From contig NC_133027.1 of NCBI RefSeq assembly GCF_048771995.1, positions 10,164,001-10,228,000 on the forward strand: a stretch of 64,000 bases of DNA, in the 5' to 3' direction. The notes beneath the pieces are model-generated. The model made no database searches and was not told the DNA's origin. It worked only from the letters and a program-made list of their open reading frames with translations. Shown here one piece after another: positions 51,211 to 61,897 of this stretch. Position numbers and translations under genes: made by a program. The stretch comes from Taeniopygia guttata. Its lineage: Eukaryota > Chordata > Aves > Passeriformes > Estrildidae. Every line of letters begins with the position of its first letter. Within the stretch, counting starts at the first letter, position 1.

Positions 51211-54200
51211 TAAAAGCAGTTGCAGCCCTGCTTACCACTGGCTTCCTCCTTCCTTTGAAGCCGTTTTCTTTGACTGGTCTTAATTAATGCATAAGCTGGG
51301 AAAGTGCCTTCTTTCCTCCTTTCAAGATGTTTTTTGTTTCTTTGTTTTAGTTTCATGTCTTTGGCTGAATAGATGTTTCCAGTATGTTCTTTATGAAAAT
51401 GAAAGGGAAATTGAAGCTTACACAACTTTTTTATTGGTGAAAGAAACCCAGGCCGTGGTCTTTCTTTGACTGCGTTACCATTGCGTGCTTTTTTGACTCC
51501 ATTTCTTCTCTCTATTCAGGAAAGCCAAGTAACATGATTAAAGTCTTCTTCCAACTCAAAGACTTTGACAGCAAACAAAGATGGATCACTTACCAACTGA
51601 ATGAATCATGTACAGGAAACCAAGGCAAGTGTTAAACATATTTACTAGGGGAATCAGTTAAGAATGGTATGCTGAAGATCTGCAATTAATTAACAGCAGT
51701 TCCCTGTACTGAAACAAGAGATTGAAAAGCTATTAGATAATTAGTAAAATTCTATAAAACTGCATTCCTCAAAGCAGCCACAGATGCCGAAAGGAAATGC
51801 TGGACTGCTAGGCCAGATACCAACCTGTCAAGGAATGAATCATCTTATTTAATGGCAAATACCTGGCCACGTGGGCAGCTGTGCAAAAGAGCTGAATAGT
51901 CTGAACAGACGGAGCACTCCTCTCTCATTACTGGTCATTGTCACGCTGCTGCCAGGCGTGCAGCCACCACCTTCCTCAGTTTCCTCATCGACAGGCTAAG
52001 CAAGCTCAGTACTTCATCAGCTTTAGGCATGTCCATGGAAAGTCTCTGCTGCACCAGGGCTTCAGACGGGAGGAAAAATGGGAGACGTTTGCAAATTACA
52101 CAAATATGTGATGAATACATGTCCTGAACATCAGCAGATGGACCTCAGGACTTGGTGCAAATGTCCCTTCAATCCTGTAGACAAGCAGGTTGTGAGATCA
52201 TCTCAGCTTGTAAATGAGCTTCATTACAGCAGAACAGGAGGGTCCCAGCCCACAGCAGGGCCTGCAGCAGCAGCCTTGCTGGGGGACACATCCTCACTCA
52301 GCATTTCATTGCCCACCAATGCCTGAAGCAGAGACCTGTGCTTTGATCTCAGCCACGTCCAAACATCCCCCTGCCCACACCTGCACAGTGCTCCCCTGAA
52401 ACCTCTCCCAGCTGTGGGCTCAGAAACACAGGGACTGCTCCATGTCACTTAAATGGGTGCAAACCCCCACTGTTTTCCACCCAGTTTCCCCAAATCCCCG
52501 AGCTCAGAGAGTGGAAAGCAAAGCCTTGTGATCCTCCAAGAAGGGTCTGTTCTGAACAGCCTGGTTAGCACCTCCAAGGTGCTTCTCCAAGGGAAGGCAC
52601 AGCTCATGCTCTGCCGTGGTGCAGGGATTTCTGAGCAGCTGCTTACCCACAAAACTCACCTGCCTTCTTCCAGATGCAGCTTGCTGAACTCCTTGAGGTT
52701 AGGGAGTCTGATTGAAGAGGTCTCCTCACTGGCCCTCAAAAGATTGTTTTGATGTGGCCTCAAAAGATGGTTTTGCTGGGGCAGTTTAAAAGCTTCCTAT
52801 CTGTATCTCTGACTTGTTTGACATCACTAATTTTTCTATCATGTCTGTTGCTGTTGATTAAACATGAGTAGTGTCAGGGTGGGCCATTTCTCTTGGGTTT
52901 TCTGGGAGAATCCTTAAGTCTACTGTTAATACATCAGGTCAGAACCTTATAATTTCTGTGAAATGTTATTAAAAATCATTTAATTTCTTCCTTTTTAGTA
53001 AATTTCATTTTTAATGAGTCAACAGAAAATTGAAATAAAAATAATGCTTTAATTTCAACTAGAAAACTCTGCTTTGTCTTTACCAAGAAAAATGCCCAAA
53101 CCAAGGTTTTTTCCTTTTTTTTCAGTTGCTGTATGATTTTGTCAAAATCAAACAGCTTTCATGAAATAATTAAACATTAATAAGGCTTGATTTTTCTTCA
53201 GAAAACTTCTCAAAGCCTACCTTCATAATTTCAGCACCCTGAATGACAAACTCAGCACAGAAGCAGATAGGTTTGACCAGGACCCATCAGGCATTAGAGT
53301 CTGCACTATTTTGTCAGTGGAAATCCACCACATTTTGATCTATGACAGATAGGTGGATCCAGCTCCTAGTTATTGGACTTTCTGTCCAGGTACGAAGGGA
53401 GAAAAATTCCCCATCTGACATTTGCAATTAACTCACGTCACACATAAATGGAAAAATATCTCCTCACGTTTGCAATAAAATTTCAGTCTTTCCATATTAC
53501 ATGACATGAAAATAACTTGTGCTATTTTCATAGAGCAATAGTGTAAGAGATATGCTGCCAATGAGCCAGTAATAATACTAGCAAAAAAAAAAGGTCTAAT
53601 ATGATGATGCTTATCTTTTTAAATAAATGCCATTAGAGGCCAGCCACAATAATTGCCTCTATTGAAGGAAAAAAAAAAAAGAAATAGAAAGGAATGGTGC
53701 AAAGCAGTAATCTCATACTCAATTAAGCAATGTGACTCCTGAAATGTCTTTCAGCTTATGTTTCCCCGGGAAAAGAAAAACAAACTAATTTAGATGAGCT
53801 GAAAATAGTGAATTTATGTATGAGCTGAGATACTGACTGTATGCACTTTAACATCGCAGACCTGGAGAGATGTATCTTCATTTTACAAACAGAGAAATAA
53901 AAAAGGGTAAAAAATAAAAATCAAGATAAGGAGAAAAATAAGATACAAGTATCTAAACTAACCACATTACAGCAATTTTTAACTATGGAGGAAGTCCCCC
54001 TCTCTCTGACATTTGCACATGACTACTCAGTTATCAGCTCAGGGCTCCAGATGGGTGCAAGATAGACATATTCTCACAAGACATCAGTATCAGGCCTAGG
54101 AACAGAAACACTCAAATTCCTGAGGTGTTAAACCACAAGATTATTCAGTGCTGAATTTTAGAAGATAGGCAGTATGAGATACAGACAGAAAATGGTAACT

Positions 54201-55039
54201 TGTGGGATCCATGTTTAAGCAGAAGCTTCCTATCAAACAACAGTATTTGAAGCACCACCATACCCCCACAGCACCCTCCTGTATATTAAGCATTTCTCCC
54301 TCCCTCCCAAAACCTTCTTCTCCCCATAAGGCCATTCAGCATATCATTTTATTCACAATTCTCCTGTATTTCATCTAGAAATTTCTAGAGTGCTATAAAC
54401 ACCTTACTGTGCTTTCAAAACCTAGACTTGTTTAGGATTAATTGTAATTCGGCCCAGAACATGGGAATAATAAATCTTTAATCCCTGAAGAGTTGATAAT
54501 CCAATGGAAGCAATGGAAGGATGGATAATGAGCCTTCCCCATTGGCGTCTTTTCAGTGGGTTTGAGTTTGAGCTCCAGCACCTGGATCCACACTCAAGAG
54601 AGAGCAGTCCCCGCGGGGTGTGAAATAAACAATGACAGATAAAAGTCATTCCCTTACCAGCCTTTTCCTGTACTGGATTTACTACAAACATGACTTTTTA
54701 TGCTGTTTTATTTAAATAAGGTTTTTTTGTCTGGTTTGTGTTTTTTTTTTTTGTTTTGTTTTTTTTTTTGTTTGTTATGGCCCCTGGTAAGTCCCACGGT
54801 GTTTATGCCAGGTGCAAGACACAACCATGCTGAGAGAATGAGGAGCTCACTCCTTCCCTTCACTGCTAGTCAACGTTTATTAATTGCTCAGAGGTTGTCC
54901 CCCTAGATTGAGCAAGGCAAAAACTCAGCTTTCCACTTAAAAAGAAACTCGGTGACTTTGAAAAAAGACTTTCTGAGAGCATCATCTGCACTTGTTCATC
55001 AGGTGGCTGAAGAAATTTTCCATCCAGCACGGCAAAGAG
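51211..55039. other. Intergenic flank upstream of the CpG island
   Basis: Mostly AT-rich with A- and T-tracts. 52733-52780 holds a roughly 25-bp imperfect direct repeat (CCTCAAAAGAT-GTTTTG). A CATTTTAC motif near 53880 resembles MIR but is too short to call. It may contain distal elements of the 55683 gene. Confidence 0.5.
54719..54778 (+). repeat. T-rich low-complexity tract
   Basis: Runs of 7 to 14 T broken by single or double G (TTTTGTTTTG type), about 60 bp. No element is recognisable beside it. Confidence 0.9.
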
Positions 55040-55682
55040 GTCTGTGGTTCGGGGCGCTCTGCTCCGCGCTCAGCGGGCGGCGGTAAAATGCTGTTTGTCG
55101 GAGGATGAGCCCGAGATGAGAGCGCATCCCGCGCTGTTACATGGCAGCGCTTGTCATCATCACAGCCATGGTGCTCGATAACGACATGCTTGTAGCGCTG
55201 CCTGACAACAGAAGTACATCCCTAAACACTGCTCTGTCTAGACTGGGGAATTCTGCAGAAAAGCATCACTTGTGAGCATCCCTGCATATCCCAATCCTCG
55301 GCGAACATCTGCTCTCAAACCAACGCTACTGCTTGGAACCACAACGCCTTCACCTTTCATCGCGTACCACTCTCGTCCTTCCATGGGGGAGACCCAATCC
55401 GCGCATTAACCCCTTCCTCCCCTCGCACCAGCGATCGGCCGCGCGCGGGGTCCCACTCCCGCCCCCCCGCTCGGCGCACCCGCCCTTCGCCACGAGGCTC
55501 CCGTAAGCACCGACGTGTCCGCGCCCCCCGGGCCCCCCCGCATCCCCGCCCCGGCCGGCCGGTCCCCCGCCCGCGCCGCTCCGCACCGCCCCGGAGCCGC
55601 TCGGAGCGGCGGCGGCGAGCGCGGCTCCGGCGCCAACTTCGGGAGCGGAGCGAGCGGAGCACCCGGCGGGGCCGGCGCGGCC

Positions 55683-55985
55683 ATGCTGGGCCCGGCGGCG
55701 CGGCTGGCGCTGGGCGCGGGGGAGCTGCCGGCCCGGCTGCTGGCGCTGCTCTGGCCGGCGCTGGTGCTGGCGGCCGCCGCGGCCGCGCTGCTCGTCCTGC
55801 GGGGGCTGCGGGACCGCGGGGCCGTGCCCGCACCCCCCCGGCCCCGCGCCGCCGGGGAGGCGCAGGAGGAGGAGGAGGAAGAGGAGGAGGAGGAGGAGGA
55901 GGGGGATGGCCCCGCGGGGGCCGGCGGCCGGGCGGCCGGGGCGCTGCCGGCGCGGCAGCCGGAGGAACAAAGGCGCACGGCGCAG
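55683..55985 (+). CDS. First coding exon of an unidentified single-pass membrane protein
   Basis: Seen: the ATG at 55683 sits in a good context (G at -3) inside a CpG island and opens 101 codons that end exactly at CAG|GTAAGG, a strong splice donor in phase 0 (GT at 55986-55987). Residues 1-16 are short and mildly basic. About residues 17-39 are a Leu/Ala-rich hydrophobic helix (LLALLWPALVLAAAAAALLV) followed by RGLRDRG, so positive charge lies on the C-terminal side. That suggests a signal-anchor with the C-terminus in the cytosol. A Pro/Arg linker leads to a run of 12 Glu, a Gly/Ala-rich stretch and a polar end (PEEQRRTAQ). The frame stays open upstream to another ATG at 55515, but that extension is Pro/Gly/Ala-rich low-complexity sequence, so I chose 55683. 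Family: MXRA7 has a similar plan (N-terminal helix, acidic tail), but the match is only architectural and the gene-poor setting does not favour it. I do not recognise the gene. Inference: the product sits in an ER or plasma membrane. Confidence 0.7.
55860..55902 (+). repeat. GAG/GAA trinucleotide run encoding poly-Glu
   Basis: Twelve consecutive Glu codons (eleven GAG, one GAA) within the first coding exon. Near-pure trinucleotide tracts vary in length, so the number of Glu residues may differ between individuals or species. Confidence 0.9.
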
Positions 55986-56759
55986 GTAAGGGTAGTGGGG
56001 GTCGCGCCTCGCCCGCTCCCCGGGACGGGGCGAGCATCCTTCCCTCTTTCCTCCCCGGCACCTTTTCAGGGCAGAGAACAGTCCCGCACCCTCTGCGTCC
56101 GGCCCCACCGGGCTGCTGCCATCCCATCTCACCTGTCTCATCCCATCTCATCGCGTCCCGCCCAGGACGCGCCGTCCCGAACCTCTCGATGTGATTTAGG
56201 GGTTAGGGGGGGTCAGCATTCCCCGTTAACCCTGTGGTGCCAACAAGGTGACAGGGCAAGGCAGCAGGTTGCCCGAGCACATCGCTGGGGGCTGCTGGCA
56301 CTGGCCTTTCATCCGCCGTTCTGTCTGGCAGCATAACTCCATATGAGATAGATCCTCTTTGCTGGGAATTAAGAAAACTCCAGTTAATGTCCATCATATT
56401 AAGAAGCAATATACAAGAATAGTATCCATACTACGGTGTTAATACAATGTGCTAATTATGTGTATTGACTCCAAATCAAAGCTCTGTTGTTACTGCATGA
56501 ATACCTGTCTGTGAGCTGATGACCATGGCCACCCTGTTGAATATATGCTGTGAGTTTGATTTGATGCACAGTGTTGAAGTTTCTGTATGACATTGTCATG
56601 ACTGTTGCTTTGACGCACTGTAAACTGCCTGTAGCAGAAAGTATCAGTGTAAATTACAGAAAACAATTTCACTGAGACACTGCAATATGGAAAGCTCTCG
56701 GAATAACTTACAAACATAAGTATGTACTTAAAATTAATACAATGAGCTTTTTTTAACAT

Positions 56760-56887
56760 TTTAATCTGTTACTGTTGTCTCCTAGGTCTCATTTCTGAGC
56801 AAGACAAACAAAATGAATTTGCAGGATTTTTTTTTAAAGTGTGCTATAAAATAAGTGGGTTTGTTCCTCAGGAACAGAAATGTGTCA
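56760..56887 (+). repeat. Local duplication in intron 1, copy 1
   Basis: About 127 bp beginning TTAATCTGTTACT recurs 494 bp downstream (57254-57380) with roughly 85-90% identity by eye. The copy carries an acceptor-like pyrimidine tract plus TCCTAG ending at 56785. From there a phase-0 frame runs 22 codons (starts VSFLSKTNKMNLQ) to a TAA. It could be a duplicated alternative terminal exon or simply intronic sequence copied in tandem. Confidence 0.85.
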
Positions 56888-57253
56888 CTTTCTATTATTA
56901 GTTTTCAAGGGTTTGTTATTTTGTCATGGATGCTTTAGCTTTTAGTTGTATTATAGTTATCTTCTAATAAACTATTCAATTTTAGGGCATTTTTTCTTTC
57001 ATCAGTCAGAGCAGAATCTTGACCTGGCAGCACAAGGACCCCTGAATTAGTAAAGAACAATTAAATCCAAAAACAATCTGAACAGAGCTGTCGGTGTCAA
57101 GGGGTGAAGAAGGATTTCAGTAACAATTTTATCATACCTTTATAATCATCAGTACTAGATGACTTGAGTTGTCTGCAGAACGAATGGAAATTTTCCAGAG
57201 CTGCCAATACTGGAGGCAGTGTGGGACAGAAAGGGGAGACACCCACTTTATTG

Positions 57254-57380
57254 TTTAATCTGTTACTATTATCGCCTAGGTCTCATTTTTGAGAAAGACA
57301 AACAAAATGAATTTGCAGGGATTTTTTTAATATGTGCTATAAAATAAGTGGTTTTGCTCGTCATGAACAGAAATGTGTCA
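57254..57380 (+). repeat. Local duplication in intron 1, copy 2
   Basis: Second copy of the 56760-56887 sequence. It also keeps an acceptor-like CCTAG (ending 57279) and a phase-0 frame beginning VSFLRKTNKMNLQG before a stop. Similarity may continue weakly for another 25-40 bp in both copies (ATTAGTT...CAAG) after a gap. The spacer of about 370 bp is unique. Confidence 0.85.
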
Positions 57381-58570
57381 GAGACATTCCAGGTGCTGTG
57401 ATGGTGGTAGGGTTATTAGTTCAAGCTTATGGCATTGATTTGAACAGATATCTTCTAGTCAGAGATGCTGCATCTCACAGGCCTAAGTAACAGAAACCAA
57501 AGAAGAGGAAGGATAAACTGAAGGGATAAATTTGTTTACAGTCATGTGCAGTTTCTGCCATTAATCTCATCTTTTCCAAGGCTGAGCAATTCCTACTCTT
57601 TAGGAACTGGGCTCTAGCAGTTGCATTTACACAGTAGCATCATCTTCTGTGTGAGACGCCCTGATTATCATGCAGAGGATGGAAAACATAGTCCTGAGGA
57701 GATGGAGAGCAACAAGAGAATGATCAAGAAAAATAACTTAAAAGATCCTAAAGATAGATAACCCAGAGAAAATTTCTTGCATACTGAAATGAAAAATGAA
57801 GGCTTGTTCTCCCATGACAGTACCGTGCCCTTTCCTTTCTCTCTTTGTCTCTTTTGTTTTCTTTTCCCCATCGTGCCTTCTCCACTGCTCCTTGTCATTT
57901 CCCATCAGGTTCTCTCTGTCTTTGGAACATCATATCCTTGAGGCAAAAACTGTATCTCCTTACTTAAGTGTAAAATGCTGCCCTGCTTTGGCACTTAGCT
58001 GATGGGAGGATGCCAGAACAGCCAAACACTTTGGATATGCTGAAATTTGCATATGAAAATCTTCACCAAAGCAGCAGCAGAGGTGCCATTAATAACAAAA
58101 TCTCCCATTCATACACATGGCCCATGTGATAAGATGGGATGTGCAGGTATTACAGGATGGGACCCCCTTTCTGCTGCCTGCTGAGATATGAAAAAACCAA
58201 GACACAAATTGCCTCCAGTGCTCAGGTGTGTTGATACATCCCAGCAGCCAAACATCTGCATATCCTGGAGTGGTGGATAAGTCAAGATCTTAATTAAAAA
58301 AACCTAGGTGGTTAATTATTTTTTCAGTTTGGGAATGCATGTTTGCCAGTGATTCCCAGTTGCTGCCCCAGGGGTGGGCTGTCTGGTTGCCTTCCCATGA
58401 AATCTGCTCTTTCTTGGCTGCAGGATGATGTAGGACTGATCTTCCCTTTGTGTGTCCCTACTCCCCATAGCAATAGGCAGACAGACACCCTCCAGGAGCC
58501 ATGGTCCCTGCTAGACCCAGACAGAGTGGCTTCAACAGCCCATGTGAGATCAGTCTGTTGAACGAACTTT

Positions 58571-58921
58571 CACAGAATCATGGAATGGTTTGGGTTGGAA
58601 AGGGACCTTGAAGATCATCTGGTTCCAACTCCCTTGCTGTGGGCAGGAACACCTTTTACTAGACCAGGTTGCTCAGAGCTTCATCCAGTCAGTCCTTGAA
58701 TACCTCCAGGGATGGGGCACCCACTGCTTCCCTGGGCAACCTGTTCCAGTGCCTCACCACCCTCATGGCAAAGAACTTCTTCCTAATATCTAATCTAAAC
58801 CTCCTCTCTTTCAATTTGAACTCATTCCCCCTTGTCCTCTTACTACATGCTCTTGTAAATAGTTTTGCCCTATCTTCCCTCGAAGTTCCCTTCAGGTAGG
58901 GGAAGGCCTCAGTTGGATCAC
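58571..58921 (-). mobile_element. CR1 LINE 3' end (left part of a CR1 split by an LTR)
   Basis: The plus strand reads the complement of the avian CR1 tail: CACAGAATCATGGAATGG, then the conserved blocks around TTGGAAAGGGACCTTGAAG, CACTAGACCAGGTTGCTCA-like and CTTCCTAATATCTAATCTAA. The element therefore points to the minus strand with its 3' terminus at 58571. The sequence continues after a 452-bp LTR insertion at 59374. Family knowledge: CR1 copies are typically 5'-truncated and lack a poly-A tail, as here. Confidence 0.95.
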
Positions 58922-59373
58922 TGGTTTAGGAATGCTAATCCCCAGTTTAGTGCGCCCACCAAAATTCCCCAAAACCACATGCTCCTCCCTTCTGCTCCGA
59001 AGCTTTTCCCCTCCCACCTGCAGTGGGGTGGACTTGAGACTTGGAGGCACAAAAGGTTAAGATCTTAGACTGAGATAAGACCATTTTACTGGAAACAGCA
59101 ACGAGATTAAAAAAAAAAAACAAAACCAAAAACAAACAGGAAAAGGAATAATACGAATGACAGAGGGTACAAGAAAATAAATTATTTACACAGAAACCCC
59201 TTGACAATAGACAATACCAGACTGGAAGGACCCCCTTCTCCCCAAAAAAGAGTCCCTTCCCCTGGCACCCCTGCTAATGACCAGAAGGTGGGATAGACAA
59301 AGCTCTGGGTCCTGGCCACAGCCCCTCACAGTTTCTGCAAAAAATTAACCCTGTCCTGTCCAGAACCAGGGCA
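58922..59373 (-). mobile_element. Solo LTR of an endogenous retrovirus, inserted into CR1
   Basis: A 452-bp fossil element bounded by TG...CA (minus strand starts TGCCCTGG and ends CCTAAACCA) and flanked by 5-bp target duplications ATCAC at 58917-58921 and 59374-59378. It contains blocks typical of passerine ERV LTRs on the minus strand, such as GGACAGGACAGGGTTAAT, a T-rich stretch and GTCTTATCTCAGTC. No internal coding region lies beside it, so it looks like a solo LTR left by recombination between the two ends of a provirus. The 5-bp duplication fits an ERVL-type (class III-like) family; the family name is inference. It is younger than the CR1 it interrupts. Confidence 0.85.
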
Positions 59374-59690
59374 ATCACCCTGAAGTCTTCTCTTTTGCAG
59401 GCTGAACACCACCAGTTCTCTGGGACTTTCCTTATAGCAGAGGCGCTCCATCCCTCTGATCAGCTAGGTGGCCTTCTCTGGACTCACTCCAACAGCTCCA
59501 TGTCCTTCCTGTGCTGGGACCCCAGGGATGGATGCTGCACTGGAGGTGGGGTCTCACCAGGGCAGAGCAGAGCCCTGGGGCAGAATCCCCCCTCCTCTGG
59601 TGCTTTGGGTGCAGCCCAGGACACACTTGGCTTTCTGGGCTGTGAGAACACGTGGCTGTGCCGTGTCCAGCCTCTCACCCACCACTGTGG
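59374..59690 (-). mobile_element. CR1 LINE (right part of the split copy, toward its 5' side)
   Basis: After the LTR the complement of CR1 ORF2-3' sequence resumes: CTTCTCTTTTGCAGGCTGAAC, GGCCTTCTCTGGACTCACTCC, TCCAGGTGGGGTCTCACCAG-like, GCAGCCCAGGACACACTTGG and GGCTTTCTGGGCTG. Similarity fades near 59690, the 5' truncation point or limit of recognition. Together with 58571-58921 it is one CR1 copy of about 670 bp. Confidence 0.9.
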
Positions 59691-61612
59691 TCCAATGGTT
59701 TTGTGGCCTCCACACAATCATGCAAGCACACTTTGAATGTGATCTCATGCATAGAACAAAACAAGTTACATTCTGGCTGTTGTCACATAGCCACACACAC
59801 CCCAAAAAAAAAGTCTAGAAATTATGCTGAGAGTGTTTAGCTTTTTTCATGATTGCCTTTTCCCTAATTTTGGGAAATTGCTAATGGGACTTGCTGGAAG
59901 CCAACTGATCTGACTGGCAGTTTTTGATTTGAGATGTTTGTGTTTATTCAAAGTTTTTGAGCTGTTCTGCAAATTGGTCAGTTGGAAAGAAGAGCATTTT
60001 TTACAAATCTAGTGACATCATCTTCCTTAAAAAGCTTCTAAAAATATGTGCCATCTGATACATTCCCAAAGAAAGCTTTCTGCTTTTCTGAAGTGTCTTT
60101 ATAAACTGGAGATACTTTTTGCTTCTTGTGGGATTGCTCAAGAGTACCAGAACTACATCTCCATCCCTTCAGCTTCAGAATTTCACAAATAGATGGGTTT
60201 TTTTACCTTTTCAGGTTACACAGTACTTTTCACGCCAATGCAACACAGTTGCACAATTATTTTTATACAGCTATCTTGGATGAGAATTGATTTTTAAAGT
60301 ATCCTGGAAAGTGTTGGAGTTTGGTAATTGCCTCCTTAAAATGGAGCTGTTATCCCTTGTTGAGATGGTGCTCTAATTAATCAGAATAGAAGATGCCAGG
60401 AAACTGGTTTCTTCTTCCCTCCTCACAACAGTAGTTTTAATCTACTCATGTTGCAGAAACTCTTTCCCCAGATAGATTTTTTCCCCCTGATGATGAGAGC
60501 AGCTAAACCAAGGCATACACATGTCAGGTGGTTATGGCTGCTGTGTGGCTTCTGATGTGTCCAGGGAAGGCTGGCCAGCTGGAGGACATGTAATGCAGGC
60601 AGCGTTATCGTGAGGATGTTTCCCTAAATTTTCTCATGCAACTGTTTTTGGATATGAATGGCTACATATGCAGTCCTGGCTCCCACTCCTTGTTATCAAC
60701 CTGTGTTTGTGCTCAAGGGGTCCCCATGGGCAACTTCATCCCTGGGAATATGTGCAGATTAATGTGTTTTCTGTGCTGATGGCCCAGATCCTTTTCCACA
60801 AGGTTATTGGAGCATCCATTTCATGGGAGAACTGCCCCTTTCTTTTCTACATTAGGTGCTGTAAGGGAAAATTTCACATATTCTTAGTGTGTAGTTCTAT
60901 ATATTTCAGTCTGTTCGTTGCATGTGTTTCCTATGTAATTTTCTTTTCCAACAGTCTTCTTTCCTACTGGGAACACATTTGTCTGAAGTGATTTTGCCAG
61001 GGAAAACTTTGCATTACCACATATCAATAACAGCTATTAACAACAAGATTATTAGTACTTACAGTATTGGTCAAAAACCAGATTCTGCTCTCTTTTCCCT
61101 CCCCTTTGCAGATATGCCTCTGTAGTGTTGTGAGCAGCCATGTCCCAAAGAAGTTCCTTTATGTCCTTCTGCCGTGCATGGGGAGCCACTCAGTTCCCTT
61201 TCCTAACAAACCCAACTTTTTTTTGGCTTTCCATTGTCACCTGAGCAGAAGTTGTCATTGTGTTATCCTTTCTCTAGCTGTTATAGAACTGAATGAGTGA
61301 TTTCCTTTGAAGCTGGTACTCTCCTGTTTTTCTGATGGCCTCTGCCTCTGCCTAAGCCCCATCTTTTCTCCTCTGACGAATGCACACTTGTCTTTTCCCA
61401 TCCACCCCGTTCCCATTGGTGTAGGGAATGGGCCTCCCTGAGCAAAGTCCATCATCAGGACAAGACCATGTGGCAAAGGCAGACTGGCCAGGATGTCTGC
61501 TTCCATTTATGGATCAGAGTTAATGAAAGCCAGCACTGCTTTGTTTCCCAACACGTTTGTCTGGCGGATTGCTGGCCGGCTGTGGATGCAGAAACGTGAG
61601 CCCTGTCTGGCT

Positions 61613-61630
61613 GCAGCAGCAGCAGCAGCA
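61613..61630 (+). repeat. (GCA)6 trinucleotide repeat
   Basis: Six perfect GCA units just upstream of the candidate acceptor at 61675. It would give poly-Ala in the 134-codon plus frame 61493-61897 if that were read from its ATG. Confidence 0.93.
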
Positions 61631-61675
61631 CTTGGGTTTGCTCTCCCCATGGCCCAGCCCTGCTTCTGTGCACAG

Positions 61676-61897
61676 GAGACAAGAACCCACCTGCAGAGAG
61701 CCAACAGTGAACTGCAAGTGGTGCTGCAAATAATCCGACTCAGAGCATGCAGTGTAGGGAGCAAGGACTGGATCTTCCAGAGGATGCTGAGAGGGATGAA
61801 GAAAGACTTCGTGCTCACTTTTCAGCTTGTTAAAGATCTACTGAGAAAGCTGAAAAGTGCAGTCATACCTTGTTCAGTTGTAACAGAGCATGTTTAA
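61676..61897 (+). CDS. Candidate downstream (terminal) exon of the 55683 gene
   Basis: Seen: a pyrimidine-rich tract runs into TTCTGTGCACAG (AG at 61674-61675), a good acceptor. From 61676 the phase-0 frame, which matches the phase of the donor at 55985, is open for 73 codons and closes with TAA at 61895-61897. The peptide is amphipathic and basic (LQRANSELQVVLQIIRLR early, VKDLLRKLKSAV late). An alternative frame in the same segment gives a short charged peptide ending ERLRAHFSAC, so the frame is not certain. Inference: with exon 1 it would make a protein of about 174 residues. No canonical AATAAA lies close downstream and I recognise no family, so this may be chance. Confidence 0.2.
   Translation, partial: ETRTHLQRANSELQVVLQIIRLRACSVGSKDWIFQRMLRGMKKDFVLTFQLVKDLLRKLKSAVIPCSVVTEHV

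Larger units (their letters stand above)
55040..56060 (+). promoter_or_regulatory. CpG island promoter and 5'UTR of the gene starting at 55683
   Basis: GC and CpG density rise sharply near 55040, peak at 55420-55985 and fall back to AT-rich intron soon after 56170. GC-box sequences (CCCCGCCCC near 55544, CCGCCCCC near 55459) lie upstream of the ATG, and no convincing TATA box is seen. This fits a dispersed-start, broadly active promoter. Such islands often fire in both directions, so a divergent minus-strand transcript is possible. The long antisense frames here are explained by GC richness. Confidence 0.85.
56061..58570. other. Intron 1 (first part) of the 55683 gene
   Basis: AT-rich after about 56330. 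Contains the two copies of a 127-bp duplication. No other exon is recognised. Confidence 0.6.

Noticed and set aside
51211-51480. Plus frames near 51287-51469 as possible exons
   Set aside because: Short, no start context or splice sites, no domain.
53860-53900. CATTTTACAAACAGAGAAAT resembling the MIR core
   Set aside because: Too short and in A-rich sequence; no further MIR blocks follow.
55350-56151. Three overlapping minus-strand frames of 190-264 codons
   Set aside because: All three minus frames are open because the CpG island has few A/T triplets. Composition is Arg/Ala/Pro/Gly low complexity, and the plus strand carries a better-supported exon.
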